Shown here piece by piece: positions 43,345 through 52,118 of a stretch of DNA of 64,000 nt; the first letter of the stretch is position 1; every line of letters starts with the position of its first letter. The position numbers and the translations under genes were made by a program. The DNA comes from Streptomyces sp. NBRC 110611. GTDB taxonomy: Bacteria > Actinomycetota > Actinomycetes > Streptomycetales > Streptomycetaceae. The DNA lies in contig NZ_BBUY01000014.1 of the NCBI RefSeq assembly GCF_001590865.1, positions 121,554 to 185,553 of the forward strand, read 5' to 3'. A model generated the notes under the pieces. That model was not told the DNA's origin, did no database searches, and saw only the letters and a list, made by a program, of their open reading frames with translations.

Positions 43345-44373
43345 ATGCGCGCACTCGTTTACCACGGCCCTGGCCAGACCTCATGGGACACGGTTCCGGA
43401 TCCTGTGATCGAAGATCCGACCGATGCGATCCTGCGTGTCGACACCACCACCATCTGCGGCACCGATCTGCACATCCTGAGCGGAGAACTGCCCGAGGTG
43501 AAGCCAGGGACGGTCCTCGGCCACGAGGCTGTTGGCGAGGTGCTGGAAGTCGGCCGCGAGGTTCACTCCATCCGTCCGGGGGAGCACGTGATCGTGTCGT
43601 CCGTCTCCGCCTGCGGTCACTGTCAGTTCTGCCGGGACAACATGTACGGACAGTGCCGCAGCGGAGGTGGATGGATCCTCGGGAACCTGATCAACGGAAC
43701 ACAGGCCGAGTTCGTGCGGGTACCCTTCGCCGATTACTCCACCCACCGGCAGCCCGGCGCTCTGGCGCTTCAGGACGCAGTCCTGCTCGCCGAAGTCCTC
43801 CCCACCGCCTACGAGGTCGGGGTGCGGAACGCACACGTGGCCCCGGGGGACACCGTGGTCGTGGTGGGCGCTGGTCCCATAGGGCTTGCCGCGGTCATCA
43901 CCGCGCGGATCTACTCGCCCCGCAGAATCATTGCGGTGGATCTGTCCTCTCCACGGCTGGAAGCCGCCACCCGCCTGGGTGCCGATTCCGCCGAGCTGCC
44001 CGGGCGGCTGATCGCCGATCTGGCCGAGGGGCCGGGCGCGGACGTGGCGATCGAAGCCGCCGGTGATCCGGACAGCTTCATCCTGTGCACCCGGGTCGTG
44101 CGTCCCGGCGGTCACATCGCCAACATCGGCATGCACGGCAAACCAGCCATGCTGCATCTTGAGGCACTGTGGCGCAAGAACGTGACCATCAGCACCGGCC
44201 AGGTCGACACCTCGTCCACGCCCTGGCTGCTCGACCTGGTGACATCCGGCCGTCTCCAGATCTCCCAGCTCGTCACGCACACCTTCGGCCTCGACCGGAT
44301 AGCGGACGCCTACGAGGTCTTCTCCCAGGGCACTCACTCCGGCGCCCTCAAGGTCGTGCTGCACCGCGAGTAG
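43345..44373 (+). CDS. Zinc-dependent alcohol dehydrogenase
   Basis: 342 residues, medium-chain dehydrogenase. Catalytic zinc site: Cys in TTICGTDLH with GHEAVG following. Structural zinc site: four Cys in CGHCQFCRDNMYGQC. NAD(P)-binding motif GAGPIGLAAV, with an acidic residue closing the second strand (IIAVD), which favours NAD. The sequence TICGTDLHIL and GGWILG resemble the Adh group that oxidises short-chain alcohols or formaldehyde-type substrates; the substrate is not certain. Start ATG at 43345. In an oxygen-limited setting it could reduce acetaldehyde to ethanol, which fits the acetyl-CoA genes downstream. Confidence 0.92.
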   Translation: MRALVYHGPGQTSWDTVPDPVIEDPTDAILRVDTTTICGTDLHILSGELPEVKPGTVLGHEAVGEVLEVGREVHSIRPGEHVIVSSVSACGHCQFCRDNMYGQCRSGGGWILGNLINGTQAEFVRVPFADYSTHRQPGALALQDAVLLAEVLPTAYEVGVRNAHVAPGDTVVVVGAGPIGLAAVITARIYSPRRIIAVDLSSPRLEAATRLGADSAELPGRLIADLAEGPGADVAIEAAGDPDSFILCTRVVRPGGHIANIGMHGKPAMLHLEALWRKNVTISTGQVDTSSTPWLLDLVTSGRLQISQLVTHTFGLDRIADAYEVFSQGTHSGALKVVLHRE

Positions 44374-44839
44374 GGAGCCCAGCCCGAGAGAAGCCGTGAC
44401 ACCTTGCGCTTTCTCATCATCCCCTGCCTATGCGGCGATCCTGCGTTCGCCCCGGGCGCAGGAAGGCTGGGCAACTTCACCAGGGGCGGTCGGACCCACG
44501 ACCGGGACCGTTAGGCCCCGCCACTCGCCGGGCGGGCGGTGGTGCTATGGGGGTGAGCCGAGGGCAAGCCATCGGGCGCGACGAAGCGGAGCGAGACCGT
44601 GCACCGCACAATCCGGGTTCGCGAGAAGCAGGCGGCCCTCGGTTCCGCCATCGTCGGAAGCCTGCTGCGGTCAGTCTGATCGGGCAAGGCGCGCCCCGGC
44701 CGCCCGTCGCCGGACCCGCCCCGTCGGATGGGCTGTGGACGATTGCCGCAGGCCGGGTCGGCTCCCGATCGGGTCGGTCACAATGCGGCCCGGCTCAGGC
44801 TCGGCGACTCTGGAAAGGTAGGCGTCGGGAGGAGCGCCC
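44374..44839. other. Intergenic region with box 11 and a relic element
   Basis: 466 bp without a convincing gene. It holds box 11 and, at about 44584-44670, a sequence related to 25200-25310. One frame reads ETVHRTIRVREKQ and ends at a stop near 44680. No start codon and ribosome binding site fit. Confidence 0.4.
44505..44518. promoter_or_regulatory. DosR/OsdR-like box 11
   Basis: GGACC-GTTA-GGCCC, with further symmetric G and C outside. It lies 322 bp before the acetyl-CoA synthetase gene and 66 bp before the relic element. Confidence 0.5.
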
Positions 44840-46630
44840 ATGCACTGGGAGACGATCCCCAAGGACACCGCAGCGGGTGTCACGCCGAATCTCGCCAACT
44901 ACGACCAGGCCCGTTCCGACTTCACCTGGTCGCAGGCGCGTACCGCGCTGGCCGGACTGCCCGGCGGCGGGCTGAACATGGCGCACGAGGCGGTCGACCG
45001 CCATGCGGGCCCGCAGGACGACGGCAAGGTCGCGCTGCGGTGCATCGCTCGCGACGACGCGGTCTCGACCGTCACGTACGGCGAGCTGTCCCGCCGTACG
45101 GCCCGTTTCGCGAACGTCCTGCGGTCGCTGGGCGTCGGGCGCGGCGACGTCGTCTTTACCCTCCTCGGCCGCTGCCCCGAGCTCTATACGGCAGTCCTCG
45201 GCACCCTCAAGAACACCAGCGTCCTGTGTCCGCTCTTCTCCGCGTTCGGCCCCGATCCGGTGGAGCAGCGGCTGCGGCTCGGCGACGCCCGTGTGCTGGT
45301 GACCACCGCGGCTCTGTACCGGCGCAAGGTGGCCGAGCGGCGGGCTTCGCTCCCTGGTCTGAAACACGTGCTCATCGTCGGGCCCGGTGCCGAGGAGCTG
45401 CCCGGCACGGTCTCCTTCGACTCGTTGCTGTCCGCCGCGTCGGACGGGTTCACCATCCCGCCGACCGCGCCGGAGGACATGGCGCTGCTGCACTTCACCA
45501 GTGGGACGACCGGGACCCCCAAGGGCGCCATCCACGTCCACGAAGCGGTCGTCGCCCATCACGCCACGGCCGCGTACGCACTCGATCTGCACCCCGAGGA
45601 CGTGTACTGGTGCACCGCCGACCCCGGCTGGGTCACCGGCATGTCGTACGGGATCATCGCCCCGCTCGTCCACGGTGTGACCGTCGTTGTCGACGAGGGC
45701 GACTTCGACACCCGGCGCTGGTACCGGATCCTCGGCGAACAGCGAGTGAGCGTCTGGTACACGGCGCCCACAGCGGTGCGGATGCTCATGCGCGCGACAC
45801 CGCGTCAGGGCCCGTACGACCTGCCGCGCTCGTACGACCTTTCGGCGCTGCGCTTCATCGCCTCCGTTGGCGAGCCGCTCAATCCCGAGGCGGTGGTGTG
45901 GGGCCGGGACGTCCTGGGGCTGCCCATCCATGACAACTGGTGGCAGACCGAGACCGGCTGCATCATGATCGCGAACTATGCGGCCTGCGAGATCCGGCCC
46001 GGCTCGATGGGACGGCCGCTGCCGGGCGTCGAAGCGGCGGTGCTGAAGCGCGGTGAAGACGGCCGGGCGCAGGTCACCGACGGGCGGGTGACGGTGCTGG
46101 AAAGCCCCGGCGCGGAGGGCGAGTTGGCGCTGCGCCCCGGATGGCCGTCGATGTTCCGCGGCTATCTGCACGACAAGGAACGCTACGAGGCCGCGTTCGC
46201 CGACGGCTGGTACCTGACCGGCGACGTGGCCAGCCGGGACGAGGACGGCTGGTACTGGTTCGTGGGGCGCGCCGACGACGTCATCAAGTCGGCGGGGCAT
46301 CTGATCGGCCCGTTCGAGGTGGAGAGTGCGCTGATGGAACACCCGGCGGTCGCGGAGGCCGGGGTGATCGGCCGGCCGGACCCCGTCGCCGGAAACATCG
46401 TCAAGGCGTTTGTCTCGCTGCGCCCCGGCATCGAGCCGACCGCGGATCTGGAGCGGGAACTGCTCGCGTTCTCCCGTAAACGGCTGGGCCCCGCCGTCGC
46501 ACCCCGCGAGATCGCCTTTGACGACAACCTGCCCAGGACCCGCAGCGGCAAGGTCATGCGCCGGCTGCTGCGTGCACGTGAACTCGGGCTGCCCACCGGC
46601 GACCTGTCCACTCTGGAGGGATCCGCATGA
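44840..46630 (+). CDS. acsA: Acetate-CoA ligase (acetyl-CoA synthetase, AcsA type)
   Basis: 596 residues. Adenylation motifs are complete: the P-loop HFTSGTTGTPKGA, the WWQTETG core, YLTGDVASRDEDGYW-like A7/A8 region with GRADDVIKSAGHLIGP, and the catalytic Lys in TRSGKVMRR near the C-terminus. Likely makes acetyl-CoA from acetate, ATP and CoA, or acts on a close carboxylate. Start ATG at 44840 with GGAGGAG upstream. It overlaps the E1-alpha gene by four bases (ATGA), so acetate activation and pyruvate oxidation are translated together. Confidence 0.93.
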   Translation: MHWETIPKDTAAGVTPNLANYDQARSDFTWSQARTALAGLPGGGLNMAHEAVDRHAGPQDDGKVALRCIARDDAVSTVTYGELSRRTARFANVLRSLGVGRGDVVFTLLGRCPELYTAVLGTLKNTSVLCPLFSAFGPDPVEQRLRLGDARVLVTTAALYRRKVAERRASLPGLKHVLIVGPGAEELPGTVSFDSLLSAASDGFTIPPTAPEDMALLHFTSGTTGTPKGAIHVHEAVVAHHATAAYALDLHPEDVYWCTADPGWVTGMSYGIIAPLVHGVTVVVDEGDFDTRRWYRILGEQRVSVWYTAPTAVRMLMRATPRQGPYDLPRSYDLSALRFIASVGEPLNPEAVVWGRDVLGLPIHDNWWQTETGCIMIANYAACEIRPGSMGRPLPGVEAAVLKRGEDGRAQVTDGRVTVLESPGAEGELALRPGWPSMFRGYLHDKERYEAAFADGWYLTGDVASRDEDGWYWFVGRADDVIKSAGHLIGPFEVESALMEHPAVAEAGVIGRPDPVAGNIVKAFVSLRPGIEPTADLERELLAFSRKRLGPAVAPREIAFDDNLPRTRSGKVMRRLLRARELGLPTGDLSTLEGSA

Positions 46631-47721
46631 GTCCGGCCCGCGGCACCCGCACCCGGAAGACCTCGGCGGCACCCAAGCCCGCGAGCAAGGCCGCCGAGAG
46701 CGCCGCGACGAGCACGCGGACCACCGGGACGGCGCTTCCCGCCGACCTGCCGGGCACCGGACACCGCGGCGGACTGCTGCACGCGATGCTGCGCATCCGG
46801 CGTTTCGAGGAGCGATGCGTCGAGCTGTACAGCGCCGCGAAGATCCGCGGCTTCGTCCACCTCTACATCGGGGAGGAGGCCGTCGCGGTCGGTGTCAACG
46901 AGGCGCTGATGCCTGAGGACGCGGTGGTCTCCACGTACCGCGAGCACGGCCATGCACTCGCTCGCGGCATCCCGACCGATGCCGTGATGGCCGAGATGTA
47001 CGGCAGGACGACCGGTTGCAGCGGTGGCCGCGGCGGGTCCATGCACCTCTTCGACGCGAGCCGCCGCTTCTACGGCGGCAACGCGATCGTCGCCGGCGGG
47101 CTCCCGCTGGCCGCGGGGCTGGCACTCGCCGACCGTATGCGCGGCCAAAGCCACGTCACCTGCTGCTTCTTCGGCGACGGCGCCTTCGCCGAGGGCGAGT
47201 TCCACGAGACGGCGAACCTCGCCGCACTGTGGCGGCTGCCGCTGCTCCTTGTCTGCGAGAACAACCTCTACGCCATGGGCACGGCCCTGGAGCGGCACGA
47301 GGCGCAGACCGACCTGGCGATGCGCGCCGCCTCGTACGGCATGGTGGCCTGGGCCGTGGACGGCATGGACGTCGAAGCCGTCGAGCAGGCCGCCCGCCGG
47401 GCCACCGAGAGCATCCGGGCAGGCGCCGGCCCCCACTTCCTTGAGGCGCGCACCTACCGCTTCCGCGCCCACTCCATGTACGACCCGGACCGCTACCGCG
47501 ACAAGGCGGAGGTCGAGCAGTGGAAGGGCCGGGACCCGATCAACCGGCTCATGGACCGGATGCGGGAGAGCGGTGAGCTGGGCGACAAGGAGTTCGCCGG
47601 GATCGAGCGCCGGGTCGCTGAGGAAGTCGACCGCGCCGTCGAAGCGGCCGAGCAGGCTCCCGAGGAGCCGGTGGGAGACCTGCTCCGCTACGTCACGAGT
47701 AGTTCGGCGGGGGTGAGCTGA
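46627..47721 (+). CDS. pdhA: Pyruvate (2-oxoacid) dehydrogenase E1 alpha subunit
   Basis: 364 residues. An Ala/Lys-rich leader of about 45 residues precedes the E1-alpha fold. Thiamine diphosphate-binding motif: GDGAFAEGEFHETANLA (GDG ending in N). Other markers: GFVHLYIGEEAVAVG, TYREHGHAL, and the phosphorylation-loop-like YRFRAHSMYDPDRYR. Forms an alpha2beta2 E1 with the next gene. Start overlaps the acsA stop. Substrate could be pyruvate or another 2-oxo acid; the E2 and context favour pyruvate. Confidence 0.92.
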   Translation: MSPARGTRTRKTSAAPKPASKAAESAATSTRTTGTALPADLPGTGHRGGLLHAMLRIRRFEERCVELYSAAKIRGFVHLYIGEEAVAVGVNEALMPEDAVVSTYREHGHALARGIPTDAVMAEMYGRTTGCSGGRGGSMHLFDASRRFYGGNAIVAGGLPLAAGLALADRMRGQSHVTCCFFGDGAFAEGEFHETANLAALWRLPLLLVCENNLYAMGTALERHEAQTDLAMRAASYGMVAWAVDGMDVEAVEQAARRATESIRAGAGPHFLEARTYRFRAHSMYDPDRYRDKAEVEQWKGRDPINRLMDRMRESGELGDKEFAGIERRVAEEVDRAVEAAEQAPEEPVGDLLRYVTSSSAGVS

Positions 47722-47723
47722 CC

Positions 47724-48722
47724 ATGGGCGCCGGCGGGCAGCCGGAGGAGCGGAAGACGACCTACCGGGAAGCGATGCGGGAGGCACTGCGGGAGGCCCT
47801 GCGCTCGGATGACCGTGTCTTCTTGATGGGTGAGGACGTAGGCCGGTACGGCGGCTGCTTCGGTGTGAGCCTCGGTCTGCTGGAGGAGTTCGGGCCGGAA
47901 CGGATCCGAGACACCCCGCTCTCGGAGTCCGCGTTCGTGGGTGCGGGCATCGGAGCGGCTCTGGCCGGGATGCGGCCGATCGTCGAGATCATGACCGTCA
48001 ACTTCAGCCTGCTCGCCCTCGACCAGATCCTCAACAACGCCGCCACCCTGCTCCACATGTCGGGTGGCCAGCTGCCCGTTCCGCTGGTGATCCGCATGAC
48101 GACGGGAGCGGGCCGACAGCTCGCCGCGCAGCACTCCCACAGCCTCGAAGGCTGGTACGCGCACATCCCCGGTATCCGCGTCCTCGCGCCGGCCACCATC
48201 GAGGACGCACGCCACATGCTGGCTCCGGCACTGGCCGACCCCGACCCGGTGCTGATCTTCGAGCACGGAAGTCTCTACAACGCCGCTGGTGAGCTCGCTC
48301 CGTCCACCACCCCCGTGGACCTGGACCACGCCGCAGTTCGGAAGCCGGGCACGGACATTTCCCTGATCACGTACGGTGGTTCGCTGCCCAAGGCGCTCGC
48401 AGCAGCAGACGAACTGGCCACCGAGAGCATCAGCGCCGAGGTCGTCGATCTGCGCGCGCTCCGCCCCCTCGACGACGCGACCATCGCAGCCACCGTAGCC
48501 CGTACACACCGAGTTGTGATCGTCGACGAGGCTTGGCGCACTGGCAGCCTCGCCGCCGAGATCTCCGCCCGCATCGCCGAAGGATCGTTCTACGAACTCG
48601 ACGCGCCCGTGGAGCGGGTGTGCAGCGCGGAAGTCCCCATCCCGTATGCCCGGCGGCTTGAAGAGGCCGCCCTGCCGCAGACCGCTGACATCGTCGCGGC
48701 GGCGCACCGGGCGGTGGACTGA
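47724..48722 (+). CDS. Pyruvate (2-oxoacid) dehydrogenase E1 beta subunit
   Basis: 332 residues, with the transketolase-type pyrimidine-binding fold: FLMGEDVGRYGG, the Glu that activates thiamine diphosphate in VEIMTVNF, and RMTTGAGRQLAAQHSHSLEGWYAHIPG. The C-terminal transketolase domain is complete (DISLITYGG, VVDLRALRPLD, VIVDEAW). It starts two bases after the E1-alpha stop. The E2 gene follows two bases after its own stop. Confidence 0.93.
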   Translation: MGAGGQPEERKTTYREAMREALREALRSDDRVFLMGEDVGRYGGCFGVSLGLLEEFGPERIRDTPLSESAFVGAGIGAALAGMRPIVEIMTVNFSLLALDQILNNAATLLHMSGGQLPVPLVIRMTTGAGRQLAAQHSHSLEGWYAHIPGIRVLAPATIEDARHMLAPALADPDPVLIFEHGSLYNAAGELAPSTTPVDLDHAAVRKPGTDISLITYGGSLPKALAAADELATESISAEVVDLRALRPLDDATIAATVARTHRVVIVDEAWRTGSLAAEISARIAEGSFYELDAPVERVCSAEVPIPYARRLEEAALPQTADIVAAAHRAVD

Positions 48723-48724
48723 CC

Positions 48725-50119
48725 GTGGCCGAGTTCACCATGCCGTCCCTGGGCGCCGACATGGACGCGGGCACGCTTCAGGAATGGCTGGTAGAGCCCG
48801 GTGAACTGGTCCACAAAGGCGATCCCGTCGCGGTCGTCGAAACCGCGAAGTCCACGATCGAGGTGGAGTGCTTCGAGACCGGGACGATGGGGGAACAGCT
48901 CGTCGAGCCGGGTGCGACGGTGCCGGTCGGTACGACCCTCGCGCTGATCGAGCCGATTGCGGAAGAACCCGAGAAACGCGAGAAGGCTCGCACGGCCAAG
49001 AGGACCAAGAAGGCCGAGGGGGAACGACCATTCCAGTCGGCGCCGAAGGGCGCAACACCTCCCGACCGGCCCGAATCCGGCCGGGCTCCGACGCCTTCCG
49101 CCGCCCACCAGCGGGGGCACGCTGAGGAGGGCCCGTTGATCCGGCACCTCGCGGAGCGCAGCGGCATTGCACTGGAGGCTCTCCAAGGATCTGGGCCCGG
49201 AGGACGCATCACCCGAACCGACGTCGAGCAAGCAGCTGAGGCCGCCAGGACTGCCGCTCCACCACCGCGCCTGCGGGCCACCCCGCTCGCCCGACGGCTG
49301 GCTGCCGAACTCGACGTCAGCCTGGCCTCGGTGACGGGCACCGGTAAGGACGGCGCCGTCCGCGCCGACGACGTACGCAAGGCGGCCCCGGGGCCGGCAG
49401 CCGCAGCCCCACCCCCGCGTCACTTTGGCGCCCCGGTGCGCCCTTCCGAGGACCGGGCAGCCGCGATGCGCCTGGCGATCGCCGGGCTGATGGCCCGCGC
49501 CAATCGAGAGATTCCGCATTACTACCTGTCCACCACCATCGACCTGGCCGCCGCCACGGACTGGCTGCACGAGCACAACCGACGCAGCCCGGTCAGCGGG
49601 CGGCTGCTTCCCTCAGCCCTGCTGCTCAAGGCCGCGGCCCTCGCGGCCCGGGAAGTCCCCGAGCTCAACGGCTTCTGGACCGACGACCACTTCACGGCGG
49701 GCGACGGCGTACACCTCGGCGTGGCGGTATCCCTGCGCGGCGGCGGGCTCGTCGCCCCCGCCCTGCACAACGCCGACACCCTCGAACTCCCGCAGTTGAT
49801 GACCGCCCTGAAGGACCTGGTCGCCCGCGCCCGGACAGGCCGGCTACGCGCTTCCGAGGTGGCGGACTCCACCATCACCGTCACCAACCTCGGAGATCAG
49901 GGCGTGGAGAGCGTCCTCGGCGTCATCTACCCCCCACAAGTAGCCCTGGTCGGCTTCGGACGGGTCACCGACCAGCCCTGCGCTGTCAACGGCCTGCTCG
50001 GCGTGCGGCCCGTGGTCACGGCCACCCTGTCGGCGGACCACCGGGCAACCGATGGCGCCATCGGAGCCCGCTACCTGACAGCCGTCGATCACCTCCTGCA
50101 GAACCCGGAGCAGTTGTGA
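48725..50119 (+). CDS. Dihydrolipoamide acetyltransferase (E2) with one lipoyl and two subunit-binding domains
   Basis: 464 residues. Lipoyl domain at about 1-78 with the lipoylated Lys in VETAKSTIEVE. An Ala/Pro/Lys-rich linker follows. Two peripheral-subunit-binding motifs come next: about 137-175 (IRHLAERSGIALEALQGSGPGGRITRTD) and about 185-220 (ARRLAAELDVSLASVTGTGKDGAVRADD). The catalytic acyltransferase domain ends with HRATDGA (the HxxxDG motif). Two binding domains in one chain are unusual. No E3 (lipoamide dehydrogenase) gene lies in the window. GTG start at 48725; the ACP gene overlaps the stop (GTGA). Confidence 0.92.
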   Translation: MAEFTMPSLGADMDAGTLQEWLVEPGELVHKGDPVAVVETAKSTIEVECFETGTMGEQLVEPGATVPVGTTLALIEPIAEEPEKREKARTAKRTKKAEGERPFQSAPKGATPPDRPESGRAPTPSAAHQRGHAEEGPLIRHLAERSGIALEALQGSGPGGRITRTDVEQAAEAARTAAPPPRLRATPLARRLAAELDVSLASVTGTGKDGAVRADDVRKAAPGPAAAAPPPRHFGAPVRPSEDRAAAMRLAIAGLMARANREIPHYYLSTTIDLAAATDWLHEHNRRSPVSGRLLPSALLLKAAALAAREVPELNGFWTDDHFTAGDGVHLGVAVSLRGGGLVAPALHNADTLELPQLMTALKDLVARARTGRLRASEVADSTITVTNLGDQGVESVLGVIYPPQVALVGFGRVTDQPCAVNGLLGVRPVVTATLSADHRATDGAIGARYLTAVDHLLQNPEQL

Positions 50120-50358
50120 ACCGCACCGAAGCACTGGACATCGTCAAGGAATCCATCGCCCGCGTCATCCCCGACGCCGACTTCGCCACTCTGGGGCCCG
50201 ACGACGCGTTCCGCGACGCCCTTGAGATGGACTCGCTGGACTTCCTGAGTTTCATCGAGACCCTCAGCGAACGCACCGGTATCCGCATCGACGACGAGGA
50301 CACCCCGCGGCTCACCACGTTGTCCGGCTGCGTAGACTTCCTCGTCGCCCACCCGTAG
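50116..50358 (+). CDS. Acyl carrier protein
   Basis: 80 residues. The phosphopantetheine-attachment Ser lies in LEMDSLDFLSFIETL (DSL motif), and the four-helix ACP pattern is clear. GTG start overlaps the E2 stop by four bases, so it is part of the acsA-pdh operon. A dedicated ACP after a pyruvate dehydrogenase is unexpected: it might accept acetyl groups from E2 or AcsA, or serve an unlinked acyltransferase. That role is inference. Confidence 0.9.
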   Translation: MNRTEALDIVKESIARVIPDADFATLGPDDAFRDALEMDSLDFLSFIETLSERTGIRIDDEDTPRLTTLSGCVDFLVAHP

Positions 50359-50539
50359 CCAGGTGTGCTGACCGAAGGTGCCGGCGGATGCCGGGGGAGT
50401 GCTGGAGTGGACACCCTCGTGCACGTCAGGCGCGCCAATTCCAGAACCAGGCGTCCTGACGCAGGCCGGTGTCGCACCAGGTGATCACTGCTTTCGAGCC
50501 GCGGTGGGCGCGTTGATACCGCGGGTACGGGTGGGGGCA

Positions 50540-50880
50540 CGCGGCGGGGTCTGTCTCGGGGCCTGCGTGGACAGTTGGGCCGGTGGCTTTGCGGAGGCAG
50601 CGGAGACTTGGCGGCGTCCTTGCCCTTCGGCGAGTTCGAAGGCGAGATGGTGGAGGAACGCTGCTGTCACGCTGCGGGGGTGTGCGTGGAGAAGTTGAGT
50701 GCCCAGGTGGGCTGGTGAATAGTATTGCCGTCCCACTGGTCCAGGTCGGCAGCAGGCTGTGGGGCTTCTGGGAAGTGAAGGCGTCGAACTGAACGCCGGC
50801 GGCCTCGTCGCCGGGAGCCTCCCAGCTGATCCAGTGACGTTGACCGTCTGACCGGAAAACTCAACGGTCAGACGGGTATG
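50540..50880 (-). pseudogene. Decayed DUF317-like gene
   Basis: Family-like segments are spread over three minus-strand frames: ISWEAPGDEAAGVQFDAFTS, then WDGNTIHQPTWALNFSTHTPA, then SVTAAFLHHLAFELAEG. In order they resemble the DUF317 domain of streptomycete proteins, broken by at least two frameshifts. DUF317 genes are often on mobile or accessory DNA. The family call is from memory of the pattern. Confidence 0.5.
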
Positions 50881-51164
50881 GTGAGATAGCCCCTTGGTCC
50901 TGGTGAGCGAGGGCCGTGGCAACAGTCCAAGGACTCCATGCCCCGGGCGCGGATACTGCGTCCTGCCACGAGGGCTCCGGGACTCAGGGGAAGCCACGGG
51001 ATGCCGCACAGTGGGCGGGAAGCGCAAGATTGAACGACTCAGACGAGCTCGATGGCAAGTACCGCATTCCTTCCTTTCCCAGCTGGTGGCGCCGCGCGCA
51101 CGCATCAACGGGAATCAACGGACACCCGCCCGACGTTCCTGCTCTTCGAGTCCAGGAGGGGAAG

Positions 51165-51841
51165 GTGTCGGGCCTGAAACTGTTCAACACGGATGGTGGC
51201 GTAATTGAGGTCGTGCCGCGTCTTGCTGAGGCTGAGGCGGATGTGCAGGACCTCATCGAGGCGCACATGGAGACGATGCTGGGAGTGCGGTTCCTGGCCA
51301 GCGAGTACGTCATCGACTGTGTCGATGGTGGGCGGATCGATTCGCTGGGGCTCGATGAGCAGCATCGACCTGGTCCGCTACCGGTACTTCGGCAACGACC
51401 ACATCGGCCTTGAGACCGTGGCTTCCGTCACCGGCCAGTCGGCGACAACCAAGCGTGCCCGCCGACGCGCGGCCGGGCTTCCGCCGACGCGCGGCCGGGC
51501 TTCCGCCGGCCCGCAGGCAGGACGGAGCGATGGCGGAGCTGGCGGAGGCAGTCGACGAGGTGCTGCTCGGCCTCGGGGACGGCGTCACCCGGGTCCAGCG
51601 CAAGCAGTACGCCGCCTACCAGCGGCTGCGGAACTTCGCCTGCGTCTGCCCGCCGCAGCAGACCAAGCTCCTCGTCTACCTCAAGGCCGACCCGAAGGAG
51701 GTCGACCTCATTCCCGGATTCACCCGGGACATGACGGGGCTCGGACACCACGGCACCGGCGACCTGGAGGTGCAGCTGCGTACGGAGCGGGACCTGGAGC
51801 GCGCCCAGGACCTGTTCCGCCTCAGCTACGCCGCTGCGTAG
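51165..51841 (+). pseudogene. Decayed NucS/DUF91-DUF5655 nuclease-like gene
   Basis: GTG 51165 with AGGAGGGGA upstream starts a good N-terminus (LIEAHMETMLGVRFLASEY, GGRIDSLGLDE). In intact homologues about 100 residues with the nuclease core follow. Here the sequence jumps at 51355 to SIDLVRYRYFGNDHIGLETVAS in another frame, then to the C-terminal DUF5655 domain (VDEVLLGLGDGVTRVQRKQYAAY to FRLSYAAA) in a third frame. So there is a core deletion plus frameshifts, and a 22-bp tandem duplication sits at 51461-51504. Non-functional. Confidence 0.75.
51461..51504. repeat. 22-bp tandem duplication inside the nuclease relic
   Basis: The 22-base unit beginning GCCGACGCGCGG and ending GGGCTTCC occurs twice without a gap (51461-51482, 51483-51504). 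It changes the reading frame of the relic. Confidence 0.8.
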
Positions 51842-52070
51842 CAGAGGGCCGTCCAGCGTGTCGTGCCGAGTGTGGGGGTGGGGAGGGGCATGTGAACTTG
51901 TGGGCGTTGGGGCGTGGTGCTGCCTTTCGACGTGGCGGTCAGGGACTGGCGGTGGATCTCCAATGGTGCGGCGAATCCCAGGTTTCGGTAACCGGGGATC
52001 GTGCGCTACAAAGCATGGTCCTCTCGAAAGCGGGGTGCACCGCGAGGCCGAGCTGAGAACAATGGCTAGT

Positions 52071-52090
52071 GCGGACGCCTTAGCGTCCGC
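52071..52090. promoter_or_regulatory. Hairpin before the NTP pyrophosphatase gene
   Basis: GCGGACGC and GCGTCCGC form a perfect 8-bp stem with a CTTA loop, 28 bp before the ATG. Either a terminator for the upstream decayed region or a 5'-leader element. The rest of 51842-52118 shows nothing recognisable. Confidence 0.45.
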
Positions 52091-52118
52091 TCCCCATCGA
52101 GGATCGAGAGGGCAGCAG

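Noticed and set aside
50425..50500. Short minus-strand peptide ending in WFWNWRA and a stop
   Set aside because: Too short and not recognised; it may belong to the decayed DUF317-like region but cannot be supported.
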